In this document: positions 1-8,109 of the stretch, in pieces
Position numbering within the stretch: position 1 is the stretch's first letter
Layout: each line of letters begins with the position of its first letter
Made by a program: the position numbers and the translations under genes
Assembly (NCBI GenBank): GCA_013824865.1
Contig: PNON01000015.1
Span: 1-45,338, forward strand
Origin: Anaerolinea sp.
Lineage (GTDB): Bacteria > Chloroflexota > Anaerolineae > Anaerolineales > Anaerolineaceae
Reading direction: 5' to 3'
DNA length: 45,338 bases
The notes under the pieces: model-generated
What the model was told of the DNA's origin: nothing
Seen by the model: the letters and a program-made list of their open reading frames with translations, nothing else
The model's database searches: none

Positions 1-527
1 AATGGTATGCCATATTCATGACATAAGCCACCAATTTCAGTTACTGGATTAATGGTGCCTATTTCATTGTTTCCATAGATCACTGAAACAATCGCAACAT
101 TACTATCAAGCATTGTAGAAAAAGTTGAAATATCGACTTTCCCGGCTTTATCAACAGGTATATATTCAATTTGAAACCCATACTTAGCTTGGAGCTGCTT
201 GGCTGTGTTAAGGATCGCATCATGTTCTACAGGAGTGATCAGTATACGATTTGCTCCCGCGGAAGATTTTCGTGAAAATGCAGCACCCCGTAATGCCATG
301 TTGTCTGCTTCGGTTCCACCCGAAGTGAAAACCACTTCATTGTGAGAGCAGTTGATTAGGCTTGCAATTAATTCCCGTGCATGCTCAACAGCCCCTTCTG
401 CTTTCTGTCCATATTGGTGCGTGGATGATGGATTACCAAACGTGTCTTTAAAGTATGGGAGCATAGCTTCCATAACTTCTGGATCTACCGGGGTCGTTGC
501 TGCATAGTCAAAATATAAGCTATTCAT
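1..527 (-). CDS. cysteine desulfurase (NifS/IscS family), N-terminal part, cut by window edge
   Basis: The reverse strand encodes the first ~175 residues of a class V aminotransferase-fold cysteine desulfurase. This PLP enzyme takes sulfur from cysteine for Fe-S cluster or thio-nucleoside assembly. The family landmarks are visible: an opening YFDYAATTPVDP, then GNPSSTHQYG, the cofactor-loop motif SGGTEADN, and EHDAIL near the middle. The PLP lysine and the sulfur-carrying cysteine lie in the missing half, so IscS and NifS types cannot be separated. The start is the ATG nearest the divergently transcribed mutase gene. The assignment is secure at family level. Confidence 0.9.
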   Translation of the reverse strand, partial: MNSLYFDYAATTPVDPEVMEAMLPYFKDTFGNPSSTHQYGQKAEGAVEHARELIASLINCSHNEVVFTSGGTEADNMALRGAAFSRKSSAGANRILITPVEHDAILNTAKQLQAKYGFQIEYIPVDKAGKVDISTFSTMLDSNVAIVSVIYGNNEIGTINPVTEIGGLCHEYGIP

Positions 528-570
528 GATCTGATTATACTTTACGAATTATTTGTTCCCATGTTTTCAT

Positions 571-579
571 TGTTATAAT
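571..579 (+). promoter_or_regulatory. extended -10 promoter for the mutase gene
   Basis: TGTTATAAT is a perfect extended -10 element (TGn plus TATAAT). It lies about 30 bases before the start codon. A weak -35 (TTGTTC) stands at non-ideal spacing, as expected when an extended -10 compensates. Confidence 0.6.
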
Positions 580-609
580 TGTCATTAATAAATATTATTA
601 GGAGGTATT

Positions 610-2031
610 ATGGCAGCGAAGATCATTTTTGGTACCGATGGCTGGCGCGGTGTAATTGCTGATGATTATACTTTTGCAAGTGTAAAAAGGTGCACGCAAG
701 GTTATGCATCCTATCTAATTAACCGCGGGAAGCAGGGCGCTGCATTGGTTGTCGGCTATGACAAGCGGTTCCACTCTGAAAATTTTGCCCGGGCAGTTGC
801 TGGCGTTTTATATGGTAACGGTTTCAAAGTCTTCCTCACGGATGACGCAACCCCAACTCCGGTAATCTCCTTTTCGGCTGTAAATCTAAAAACTGCCGGG
901 GCGGTAAATATTACTGCCTCCCATAACCCACCCACGGATAATGGCTTTAAAGTCCGGAACGAATTTGGCGGCGCCATTGATCCTGCGGGGTTGTTAGAAA
1001 TCGAAAAGAATATCCCAGATGAGCTATCAGCTGTTAAAGAGCTTCCCGTTGCGGAAGGATTAAGCAATGGTTGGATACAGATATTTGATCCAATTCCAGC
1101 TTATATCGACCACCTTAAGAAATTAATTGACCTTGAGCCAATCAAGAAAGCAGGGTTAAAAGTCACCGTGGATTGCATGTGGGGAAACGGCGCCGGTTGG
1201 TTTACCCGCTTGCTTCAAGGCGGTACCACCCAGGTATATGAGATCCACAATTATCGTAATCCTATTTTTCCTGAAATGAAGCGTCCGGAACCCATCCCCC
1301 CGAATATTAATGTGGGCTTGCAAACCACAATAGATACCCGCTCGGATGTTCTTTTGATCACAGATGGTGATGCAGACAGGGTGGGCATAGGTGACGAAAA
1401 TGGTGTTTTTATTAATCAACTTCAGGTGTATGGTCTCCTGGCATTCTACCTTCTAGAATTTCGTCAGATGCGAGGTCCTATCGTTAAGACTCTCTCAACC
1501 ACCAGTATGCTGGATAAGCTGGGTGAGCTCTATCATGTTCCAGTCTACGAAACTGGTGTCGGTTTTAAATATGTTGCGCCAAAGATGCTGGAGACAGATG
1601 CAATGATTGGCGGTGAGGAATCGGGTGGTTATGCCTTCAGGGGAAATGTCCCGGAACGAGATGGTATCCTTGCCGGGTTGTACTTCCTGGATATGATGGT
1701 TCGCACCGGGAAAAAACCCTCCCAATTGCTCGCGATGCTGTTTGACAAGGTTGGGCCTCACTACTACGACCGCATAGACACCAGCTTCAAGGGGGACAAG
1801 GCCACTAAAATTGCCCGGATACTTGAGGCTAATCCCGAGAAGCTAGGCGGGCTAAAAGTTACCGGTTTAAATACAACGGATGGATATAAATTCAGCATGG
1901 AAGACGGCGGCTGGATGCTCATCCGCTTTTCTGGCACCGAACCAATTATCCGGGTGTATTGCGAAACCACCTGTAAGGAATGTGTTCAGGATATTCTAAA
2001 AGATGGTTTGAAAATCGCGGGTATTAGCTGA
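610..2031 (+). CDS. phosphoglucomutase/phosphomannomutase family protein
   Basis: A 473-residue alpha-D-phosphohexomutase, which moves phosphate between C1 and C6 (or an amino-sugar equivalent) through a phosphoserine. The protein opens with [10 protein letters not shown]. The catalytic serine loop is [13 protein letters not shown] near residue 100. The metal-binding loop DGDADRVG lies near residue 250, the sugar-binding GGEESGG near 335, and the C-terminal phosphate-binding loop [12 protein letters not shown] near 440. Length and domain order fit the family. Substrate (glucose, mannose or glucosamine phosphate) cannot be decided from these motifs. An AGGAGGT ribosome site sits four bases before the ATG. 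It is followed almost directly by tatD and a prenyl synthase in the same direction. Confidence 0.93.
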   Translation: MAAKIIFGTDGWRGVIADDYTFASVKRCTQGYASYLINRGKQGAALVVGYDKRFHSENFARAVAGVLYGNGFKVFLTDDATPTPVISFSAVNLKTAGAVNITASHNPPTDNGFKVRNEFGGAIDPAGLLEIEKNIPDELSAVKELPVAEGLSNGWIQIFDPIPAYIDHLKKLIDLEPIKKAGLKVTVDCMWGNGAGWFTRLLQGGTTQVYEIHNYRNPIFPEMKRPEPIPPNINVGLQTTIDTRSDVLLITDGDADRVGIGDENGVFINQLQVYGLLAFYLLEFRQMRGPIVKTLSTTSMLDKLGELYHVPVYETGVGFKYVAPKMLETDAMIGGEESGGYAFRGNVPERDGILAGLYFLDMMVRTGKKPSQLLAMLFDKVGPHYYDRIDTSFKGDKATKIARILEANPEKLGGLKVTGLNTTDGYKFSMEDGGWMLIRFSGTEPIIRVYCETTCKECVQDILKDGLKIAGIS

Positions 2032-2035
2032 CGCT

Positions 2036-2845
2036 GTGTTGATAGATACGCATTGCCACCTCGATCTGGTCCAATCTGTTACCAGACTAGATGATGTATT
2101 ATTGCGGGCATCAGATAATGGAGTGCATATCATTATCAACCCATCCATCAATCTAGATTCCTGTACTGAGGTATTACAGATAACCGAAAAATACTCATTT
2201 GTTTATGCAACCATTGGGATTCATCCAAATGAGGTTGGAAAAGTTATGCTGCAGGATGTTATACCTGCTTTAGAGTCCAAATTGGAATCTGGTAAAGTAG
2301 TTGGTATAGGTGAAATTGGCTTGGATTATTATCATCAAGACACTGAGCCAGCTCTCCAGCGTCAATGCTTTGATTTACAACTTGAATTAGCCATCACTCA
2401 TCGCTTGCCAGTTGTTGTTCACTCAAGAAATGCTATGCAAGATGTACTAACCCATATTAGAAACCATTACTCCCCGATCAAGGCAGAATCTTTAGCAGGA
2501 TATAACGGTGTCCTGCATGCATTTGAAGGGAGCATGGAAGAATCATTGGAAGCGATTCATTATGGATTCCTGATTGGGTTTGGTGGACCATTGACGTATA
2601 ATAACGCATTACTCAAACAATCCATTGCCCGTCACTTGCCATTGGATTCCATGGTCTTGGAAACAGATGCACCCTTTCTTTCACCTGTGCCAATGCGTGG
2701 TCAGCCAAATGAGCCTGCAAATATTAGAATAATAGCCCAAAAAATAGCAATTATTAGAGAATGTGATATAAAACAGGTGGAAACACAAACAACGATTAAT
2801 GCAAGTAAACTCTTTCATTTTGGAGATGCAATTGTCAGTGCCTGA
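2036..2845 (+). CDS. tatD: TatD family metal-dependent hydrolase (DNase)
   Basis: A 269-residue TIM-barrel metallohydrolase of the TatD/YcfH family; characterised members are Mg-dependent 3'-5' exonucleases or DNases. The N-terminal DTHCHLDL carries the two metal histidines. GEIGLDYYH gives the bridging glutamate, VVHSRNA and LHAFEGS the further histidines, and LETDAPFLSP the catalytic aspartate. A GTG start four bases after the mutase stop gives MLIDTHCHL, the expected N-terminus. It overlaps the next gene, so it is probably translationally coupled to it. Member-specific function is unknown. Confidence 0.92.
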   Translation: MLIDTHCHLDLVQSVTRLDDVLLRASDNGVHIIINPSINLDSCTEVLQITEKYSFVYATIGIHPNEVGKVMLQDVIPALESKLESGKVVGIGEIGLDYYHQDTEPALQRQCFDLQLELAITHRLPVVVHSRNAMQDVLTHIRNHYSPIKAESLAGYNGVLHAFEGSMEESLEAIHYGFLIGFGGPLTYNNALLKQSIARHLPLDSMVLETDAPFLSPVPMRGQPNEPANIRIIAQKIAIIRECDIKQVETQTTINASKLFHFGDAIVSA

Positions 2846-3800
2846 TTTTTATTCACAGATCCAACCCCAACTCACTAGAGTGGAAGAAAAAATGCGTATT
2901 CAGGCTGAGAATTATCATCCTGACCTAAAAAACGCTCTCGAGATTATTTTATCTTCAGGTGGAAAACGTATTCGGGCTACACTTACTCTCTTGTGTGGAA
3001 AAATGCTAGGAGCAGCAGCAGAACAAAGTGTTACTCTTGCTTCTGCCATCGAATTGCTTCATACAGCCACCCTGGTGCACGATGACCTGATTGATGGCTC
3101 CCTGCTGCGTCGAGGAATGCCAACGCTGAATTCACAGTGGTCTCCAGGAGCAACTGTTCTGACAGGCGATTTCTTGTTTGCCCGGGCTGCCAAACTGGCA
3201 GCGGAGACCAACAATGTGGACGTCATGCGCATCTTCGCTGAAACCCTTGGAATCATCGTTAATGGAGAGATTGCTCAGCTTTTTTCAAAACGGTATCTGG
3301 TAGATCGAGATAATTATTTCTCCCGCATCTACGCAAAAACAGCTTCGCTATTCGAAACAGCTTGCAAATCCGCGGCTATCCTGAGTAATGCCTCTCTCGA
3401 GATACAGGAAAACCTGGGTAGCTATGGTTATAATATCGGACTTGCTTTCCAAATCGTGGATGACATTCTTGATTTCAATGGAGAACAGATCACTCTCGGG
3501 AAGCCGGTGGGAAGTGACCTGCGTCAGGGTTTACTAACGCTTCCGGTGTTAATCTTTCTTGATCGGTATCCTGAAGATTCTAATGTTCGATCGCTTATGT
3601 CACATGGTATTCTGGATGATCTCAGCCAGCCTAGCCAGTTTATTCATGATATCAGCAGGAGTGAAGTACTCGACATGGCTCATCAGGAAGCGGAGAAATT
3701 TGTCGACATGGCGATCAGTTCGTTAAGTGATTTTATAGAAAGCAAAGAGAAATCCGCCCTGGTTGAACTTGCTAAATATATTACTGCCAGAAACTATTAA
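2799..3800 (+). CDS. trans-polyprenyl diphosphate synthase
   Basis: An all-alpha trans-isoprenyl diphosphate synthase that condenses isopentenyl diphosphate onto allylic diphosphates; such enzymes make quinone side chains. SGGKRIRATL is the substrate-binding region. The first aspartate-rich motif is HDDLIDGSLLRRG and the second is FQIVDDILDF. The spacing around the first motif (no large residues just before it) suits a medium- or long-chain product, so a menaquinone side-chain synthase is likely but unproven. Two starts are possible: the first ATG overlaps tatD by 47 bases, while a second ATG 27 bases later begins at MQLSVPDFY. Neither has a strong ribosome site. A terminator follows. Confidence 0.88.
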   Translation: MQVNSFILEMQLSVPDFYSQIQPQLTRVEEKMRIQAENYHPDLKNALEIILSSGGKRIRATLTLLCGKMLGAAAEQSVTLASAIELLHTATLVHDDLIDGSLLRRGMPTLNSQWSPGATVLTGDFLFARAAKLAAETNNVDVMRIFAETLGIIVNGEIAQLFSKRYLVDRDNYFSRIYAKTASLFETACKSAAILSNASLEIQENLGSYGYNIGLAFQIVDDILDFNGEQITLGKPVGSDLRQGLLTLPVLIFLDRYPEDSNVRSLMSHGILDDLSQPSQFIHDISRSEVLDMAHQEAEKFVDMAISSLSDFIESKEKSALVELAKYITARNY

Positions 3801-3825
3801 CCCAAAATAAACAATTCAAAAAATA

Positions 3826-3847
3826 AAGACCCCGTTAGGGGTCTTAT
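3826..3847. terminator. bidirectional rho-independent terminator
   Basis: AAGACCCC and GGGGTCTT form a perfect 8-bp stem around a GTTA loop, with A/T-rich flanks on both sides. It sits between two converging genes (prenyl synthase and GNAT-like), so it can serve both. Confidence 0.85.
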
Positions 3848-3857
3848 TGTTTATTGA

Positions 3858-4595
3858 TTACAGTGTTGGGGTTTCAGGGCAGCGGAAGTTTTCATTGGCC
3901 TTGCGGACTTCGTCTGTCACATTGAAGTTCAGGTCACTACCGATCATCTGCTTGGCAAAAGCTTTCACAGATGAATCCCAGTATTTCTTGGTAACGTAGA
4001 AAATACGCGCGCCACCCAGTTCGTGCTGGTATTCAGGCCATGGATAAGAAGGTTGAGCCATTTCGAGACCAGCCATGCGCCAGCCATTATAACTTTCGAA
4101 TGTGGACCACCATTCCTTGGCACCTGCAATTTCCAATGCGTAATAAGTTTTGGCATAGTACATAGCCCAACCAATGCGTCCCCGACGGGCAAAAGTCATC
4201 GTGTGGAGGCTGATTGCGATATCCTCATTCTTAAAACGACCATTCGCAAATCCAGCCAGCTCACCGTCTATCAATCCAACCAGGGTGAAGGGATCTTTCA
4301 GTCTTTTTCGATATTCACCCAGAATTTCAGCATACACACGAGCTCCGACGATATCATAGAAGTCTTTTTCTACTTCCATGACTTTTTTCATAAAAGCAAG
4401 CATTGGCTGAACATCTTCCGTTTTTGCCTGGCGAATGTAGAGCATTTTTTCGCTGCCATCGCGCTGACGCAGGGGAATCATTGCCTCTGGCCAGGGTTTC
4501 AAGTCCATCGGGGGAGCCTGGAGCAGGGGTTCAATTTCACGTACATCAATGGTTAATTGCTCTTCAGATACCTTCTCAGGCGGTTCTAGTCTCAT
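3858..4595 (-). CDS. GNAT-like acyltransferase, divergent
   Basis: About 245 residues. The middle (residues ~60-160) resembles the GNAT N-acetyltransferase fold: YIRQAKTEDVQPMLAFM looks like beta1-alpha1, and FTLVGLIDGELAGFANGRF looks like the central strands. The acetyl-CoA loop (R/QxxGxG/A) is only loosely matched by FARRGRIGWA, and the C-terminal ~80 residues, rich in Trp and Tyr, are unusual. The chosen ATG has AAGGAG five bases upstream and gives MRLEPPEKV; longer upstream readings lack a ribosome site. It has its own consensus promoter and diverges from the catabolic operon, so a link to that operon is possible but not shown. The substrate is unknown. Confidence 0.65.
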   Translation of the reverse strand: MRLEPPEKVSEEQLTIDVREIEPLLQAPPMDLKPWPEAMIPLRQRDGSEKMLYIRQAKTEDVQPMLAFMKKVMEVEKDFYDIVGARVYAEILGEYRKRLKDPFTLVGLIDGELAGFANGRFKNEDIAISLHTMTFARRGRIGWAMYYAKTYYALEIAGAKEWWSTFESYNGWRMAGLEMAQPSYPWPEYQHELGGARIFYVTKKYWDSSVKAFAKQMIGSDLNFNVTDEVRKANENFRCPETPTL

Positions 4596-4644
4596 TTTCT
4601 TCTCCTTAAAGAATACGCGCAATATATAAATATTATTATAGATG

Positions 4645-4673
4645 ATTTTATAAATGCCGATTACTATTGTCAA
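4645..4673 (-). promoter_or_regulatory. sigma-70 type promoter of the GNAT-like gene
   Basis: On the reverse strand TTGACA is followed after 17 bases by TAAAAT. It lies about 50 bases upstream of the chosen start codon. This is an almost ideal vegetative promoter. Confidence 0.7.
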
Positions 4674-4775
4674 GGTAATCAAATTCTATCTATGTCAATT
4701 ATATGTCACCTTTTTTATGAGTATAAAAGTATGACAATTGTCAGAATATTAGTGATATACGCCATACGTTATTTA

Positions 4776-4804
4776 TTGACTCGAATTTTTCTAGATGCTA
4801 TACT
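4776..4804 (+). promoter_or_regulatory. strong sigma-70 type promoter for the fdrA operon
   Basis: TTGACT, a 17-base spacer, then TATACT: ten of twelve consensus positions at ideal spacing. The predicted transcript start near 4811 leaves a leader of about 225 bases before the fdrA start, which is long enough for regulation in the RNA. Confidence 0.75.
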
Positions 4805-4810
4805 TTTTTT

Positions 4811-5030
4811 GTAAGACTAACGTACTATCCGAATTTTTCTTCGGAAGGCACATATTCTAACATCTTGCTAGTTAACGCGGCTATTTCCTTAGGAAATCCA
4901 CTAACTTTGAAACTAACCTTTACCAACCACCGCTCGTCAATTTATTATCACCAGCTGAAATCACCAGGCTGTCGAGAGCTGCATCCTATCGGCCGGTTGG
5001 TTTTAATTAACCCTATCTCATCCAATTGGA
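4811..5030 (+). promoter_or_regulatory. structured 5' leader, possible riboswitch or regulator-binding region
   Basis: This untranslated stretch has several self-complementary segments. TCCGAA (4828-4833) pairs with TTCGGA (4840-4845). ATTTCC (4883-4888) pairs with GGAAAT (4892-4897). ACCAACC (4922-4928) pairs with GGTTGGT (4995-5001), enclosing CCG/CGG (4930-4932 with 4990-4992), CTCG/CGAG (4933-4936 with 4973-4976) and CAGC/GCTG (4952-4955 with 4968-4971). The last group nests like an aptamer-style multi-part stem that closes about 30 bases before the ribosome site. TCACCAG occurs twice, 13 bases apart, inside it. I do not recognise a known riboswitch class. Confidence 0.4.
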
Positions 5031-5037
5031 GGAAGTA

Positions 5038-8000
5038 ATGTCGGTAATCAAATCACAAGTACGTACAGGCGTTTATTATGACTCTGCATTCTTAATGCAG
5101 TTACAGCGAACATTATCAGACATTGACGGTGTGGAAGATACTGGTGTCATAATGGGTACAGAAGCTAATAAAGAATTGCTGGCTCACATTAACCTGGTAT
5201 CTCCTGAATTAACTGCTGCGAAACCAGATGACCTTGTAATTGTAGTTCGGGCTGAAACAGAAAAAGACGCCGATTTTGCCATTGCTCAGGTTGACGATTT
5301 GCTGAAAAAGAAAAAAACAGCCAGTGAGTCAGTTTTCCGCCCTAAGAGCATTGAATCTGCTATTGAAAATCTACCGGATTCCAGTTGGGTGCTTGTCTCT
5401 GTCGCCGGTCGTTACGCGGATATCGTGGCTCATGATGCTCTGGATCAGGGTAAGCATGTATTCCTTTTCTCAGACAATGTCTCTGTGGAAGCAGAAATAG
5501 AATTAAAGAAGAAATCAGCTGAAAAGGGACTGCTGGTTATGGGTCCGGATTGCGGCACTGCGATTGTTCGCGGCATGGGACTGGGATTTGCCAATAAAGT
5601 ACGCCTTGGTCCAATTGGTATGGTTGCTGCTGCCGGCACGGGTCTACAGCAGGTATCATCCCGCATCGCCCAGCTTGGCAGTGGCATGACCTACGGTATT
5701 GGTACTGGAGGACGTGATCTAACAGAAAAAGTTGGCGCTAAGACATTCAGTCAGGGTATTGATATTCTCAGTCGCGACGATGAGACCAAGGTAATTGTCT
5801 TGGTTTCCAAACCCCCTGCTCCCGTAGTAGCGGAAGAAGTCCTCAAGCAGGCTCGAAAAGCTGGGAAACCAGTGGTAGTCTGCTTCGTTGGCCGTACGCC
5901 TCCCGTTGACCACGAAGGCAACTTATTCTATGCAGGCAGCCTGGATGCCGCAGCAGAGATTGCCGTCGAACTGACCAAAGACCTCACTGGCAAATCAATA
6001 AAAGCATCTGCTAAAAAAGTTGACCCCAAAATAGATATTTCAAAATTTGTAAAAGGTCAGAAATATTTCCGAGGTCTCTTCTCCGGTGGTACCTTAGCTT
6101 ATGAAGCACAGTACATTTTGGAAGATTACCTGCCCAAGGTGCTTGCAAACTCTCCGCTTCGTAAAGAAAACAAGCTGGCTAATTCTCTGGTCAGCCAGGA
6201 ACATAGCATCGTTGATCTTGGTGAGGACGAATTCACTGTTGGTCGTTTGCATCCCATGATGGATAATGAATTGCGTATCCGCCGAATTTTAGAAGAAGCC
6301 GCCGATCCATCCGTTGCAGTCATTATGCTGGATGTTGTGATCGGATATGGCTCTCACATGGATCCAGCCGGTGAACTAGCGCCTGCTGTTGCGAAATCCT
6401 TTGAAATTGCTAAAAATGCAGGTCGCCACCTGGAGATTGTAGCTGTAGTCACCGGAACTGATGATGACCCGCAGGGATTGCGTAACCAGATCACAAAGAT
6501 GGAAGCTGCCGGCACCTGGGTAAGCACCAGCAATGAAGATGTCGTTCGTTATGCAGGCGCGATCATCAAAGCCATAAATCCCAAGGATGTTCCATCCGGA
6601 CACCCCTCCCCCAAACCTTCCAGCGGTGATGTTGTGGTCGCAACCCCAAAATTCACTCAAAGCGACCTCTCCATGCTCCGAAAAGACTTGCAAGCCATTA
6701 ATGTTGGGTTGGAATCCTTTGCCCAAAACTTGACTGCTCAGGGTGTACCCGTTGTTCATGTCGATTGGAAACCTCCAGCCGGAGGGAATGATGTCCTAAT
6801 TCGCACCCTGAGAAAGATGAAGGAACCAACACTGGCTGCCAAGATCGAGAAAGCCAATAAAGAAGCCCTTGATCTGATGATGGAAGCTCATCCAGTTATA
6901 ACTGGCGTCGGTCTGGCGAAAGATCTCATCCCGGGCATGGAATCTAACCTGCTCATACATGCTGGTCCGCCCATCACTTATGATCGCATGGCTGGACCTG
7001 TAAAAGGCGCAATCTGGGGCTGTCTCATGTACGAAGGCCTGGCCAAAAATATCGACGAAGCGAAACATCTGGCTGAATCCGGTAAAATAAAATATGCCCC
7101 ATGCCATCATCACGCATCAGTTGGCCCAATGGCTGGATTAATCTCTCCTTCATTCATGGTTTATGAAGTGGAGAATACAAATGGTGGAAATAAAGCATAT
7201 TCTGGTTTGAATGAGGGCCGTGGTAAAGTCCTTCGCATGGGTGCCTATAGTGACGATGTCCTTGCAAAACTGCACTGGATGAACGAAGTGATGGGCCCAG
7301 TGTTGGACAAAGCCATTAAATACTTAGGCGGCGTGGACGTCCGTGCTCTGCTTGGCAAAGCTTTACACATGGGTGATGATGGCCACAACCGGCTGGATGC
7401 TTGCTCTGTCTTATACACGACCGCTCTGGCTCCTGCTATTGTTAAGGTTTGTGATGATAAAGAACAGACTGAAAAGATCATTAAATTCCTAGCAGATAAT
7501 GCCCTCAGCATCTTGAACCCCGTGATGGCTGCCGCAAAGACCATGACGGATGCTGCAGCGGGCATTGATTACTCTACCATCGTTACGACTATGGCCAGGA
7601 ATGGTACCGATTTTGGTATTCGTGTAAGTGGCATGGGCGACCATTGGTTTACCGGGCCTGCTGGCATGGTAAAAGCCCTCTACTTCCCCGGCTTCACTGA
7701 AAAAGATGCCAACCCGGATATCGGGGACAGCGTTATCACAGAGACAGCCGGTTTCGGTGGCTTTGCCATGGCTTCTGCACCAGCAATTGTGACCTTCATT
7801 AGCGGCACCGCCAAGGATGCTGTAGGCACCACCATGGATATGTACGAGATTACCGCAGGTGAACACAAATATTTAACCATTCCCTACCTGGATTTCCGCG
7901 GCACACCAACGGGTGTGGATATCCGCAAAGTGGTGGATAAAGGCATCGCTCCGCGTGTCAATACTGGCGTCGCCCATAAAGACCCAGGTGTTGGACAGGT

Positions 8001-8079
8001 AGGCGCTGGTGTAGTGAGCGCACCCATGAATATGTTTGAAGACGCGATTACCGCTTTTACGGAAAAGTACGCTGCCTGA
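5038..8079 (+). CDS. fdrA: FdrA-YlbE fusion, oxamate carbamoyltransferase-like
   Basis: 1013 residues joining two proteins that are separate in E. coli. Residues 1 to ~560 match FdrA (AllF), with MGTEANKELL, two CoA-ligase-like segments with SVAGRYAD and MGPDCGT, GGRDLTEKVG, FSGGTLAYEAQ, DLGEDEFTVGRLHPM and VTGTDDDPQ. Residues ~590 to the end match YlbE (AllG, DUF1116), with IPGMESNLLIHAGPPI, APCHHHASVGPMAG and HMGDDGHNR. In E. coli, FdrA, YlbE and YlbF together were reported as the oxamate carbamoyltransferase that makes carbamoyl phosphate from oxalurate in allantoin breakdown. No ylbF (DUF2877) or carbamate kinase is present nearby. Both halves look intact, so it is probably active on a related ureido acid. 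The ATG after GGAGGAAGTA is preferred to an upstream TTG. Confidence 0.88.
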   Translation: MSVIKSQVRTGVYYDSAFLMQLQRTLSDIDGVEDTGVIMGTEANKELLAHINLVSPELTAAKPDDLVIVVRAETEKDADFAIAQVDDLLKKKKTASESVFRPKSIESAIENLPDSSWVLVSVAGRYADIVAHDALDQGKHVFLFSDNVSVEAEIELKKKSAEKGLLVMGPDCGTAIVRGMGLGFANKVRLGPIGMVAAAGTGLQQVSSRIAQLGSGMTYGIGTGGRDLTEKVGAKTFSQGIDILSRDDETKVIVLVSKPPAPVVAEEVLKQARKAGKPVVVCFVGRTPPVDHEGNLFYAGSLDAAAEIAVELTKDLTGKSIKASAKKVDPKIDISKFVKGQKYFRGLFSGGTLAYEAQYILEDYLPKVLANSPLRKENKLANSLVSQEHSIVDLGEDEFTVGRLHPMMDNELRIRRILEEAADPSVAVIMLDVVIGYGSHMDPAGELAPAVAKSFEIAKNAGRHLEIVAVVTGTDDDPQGLRNQITKMEAAGTWVSTSNEDVVRYAGAIIKAINPKDVPSGHPSPKPSSGDVVVATPKFTQSDLSMLRKDLQAINVGLESFAQNLTAQGVPVVHVDWKPPAGGNDVLIRTLRKMKEPTLAAKIEKANKEALDLMMEAHPVITGVGLAKDLIPGMESNLLIHAGPPITYDRMAGPVKGAIWGCLMYEGLAKNIDEAKHLAESGKIKYAPCHHHASVGPMAGLISPSFMVYEVENTNGGNKAYSGLNEGRGKVLRMGAYSDDVLAKLHWMNEVMGPVLDKAIKYLGGVDVRALLGKALHMGDDGHNRLDACSVLYTTALAPAIVKVCDDKEQTEKIIKFLADNALSILNPVMAAAKTMTDAAAGIDYSTIVTTMARNGTDFGIRVSGMGDHWFTGPAGMVKALYFPGFTEKDANPDIGDSVITETAGFGGFAMASAPAIVTFISGTAKDAVGTTMDMYEITAGEHKYLTIPYLDFRGTPTGVDIRKVVDKGIAPRVNTGVAHKDPGVGQVGAGVVSAPMNMFEDAITAFTEKYAA

Positions 8080-8109
8080 CATTCAATTTATCTTTCAATG
8101 GAGGAGTAT

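Noticed and set aside
4023-4556. Plus-strand open frame opposite the GNAT-like gene
   Set aside because: It is the antisense of a better supported gene with promoter and ribosome site; composition is not protein-like.
4811-5030. T-box, TPP, cobalamin or purine riboswitch
   Set aside because: None of the conserved core sequences of these classes can be seen in the leader.
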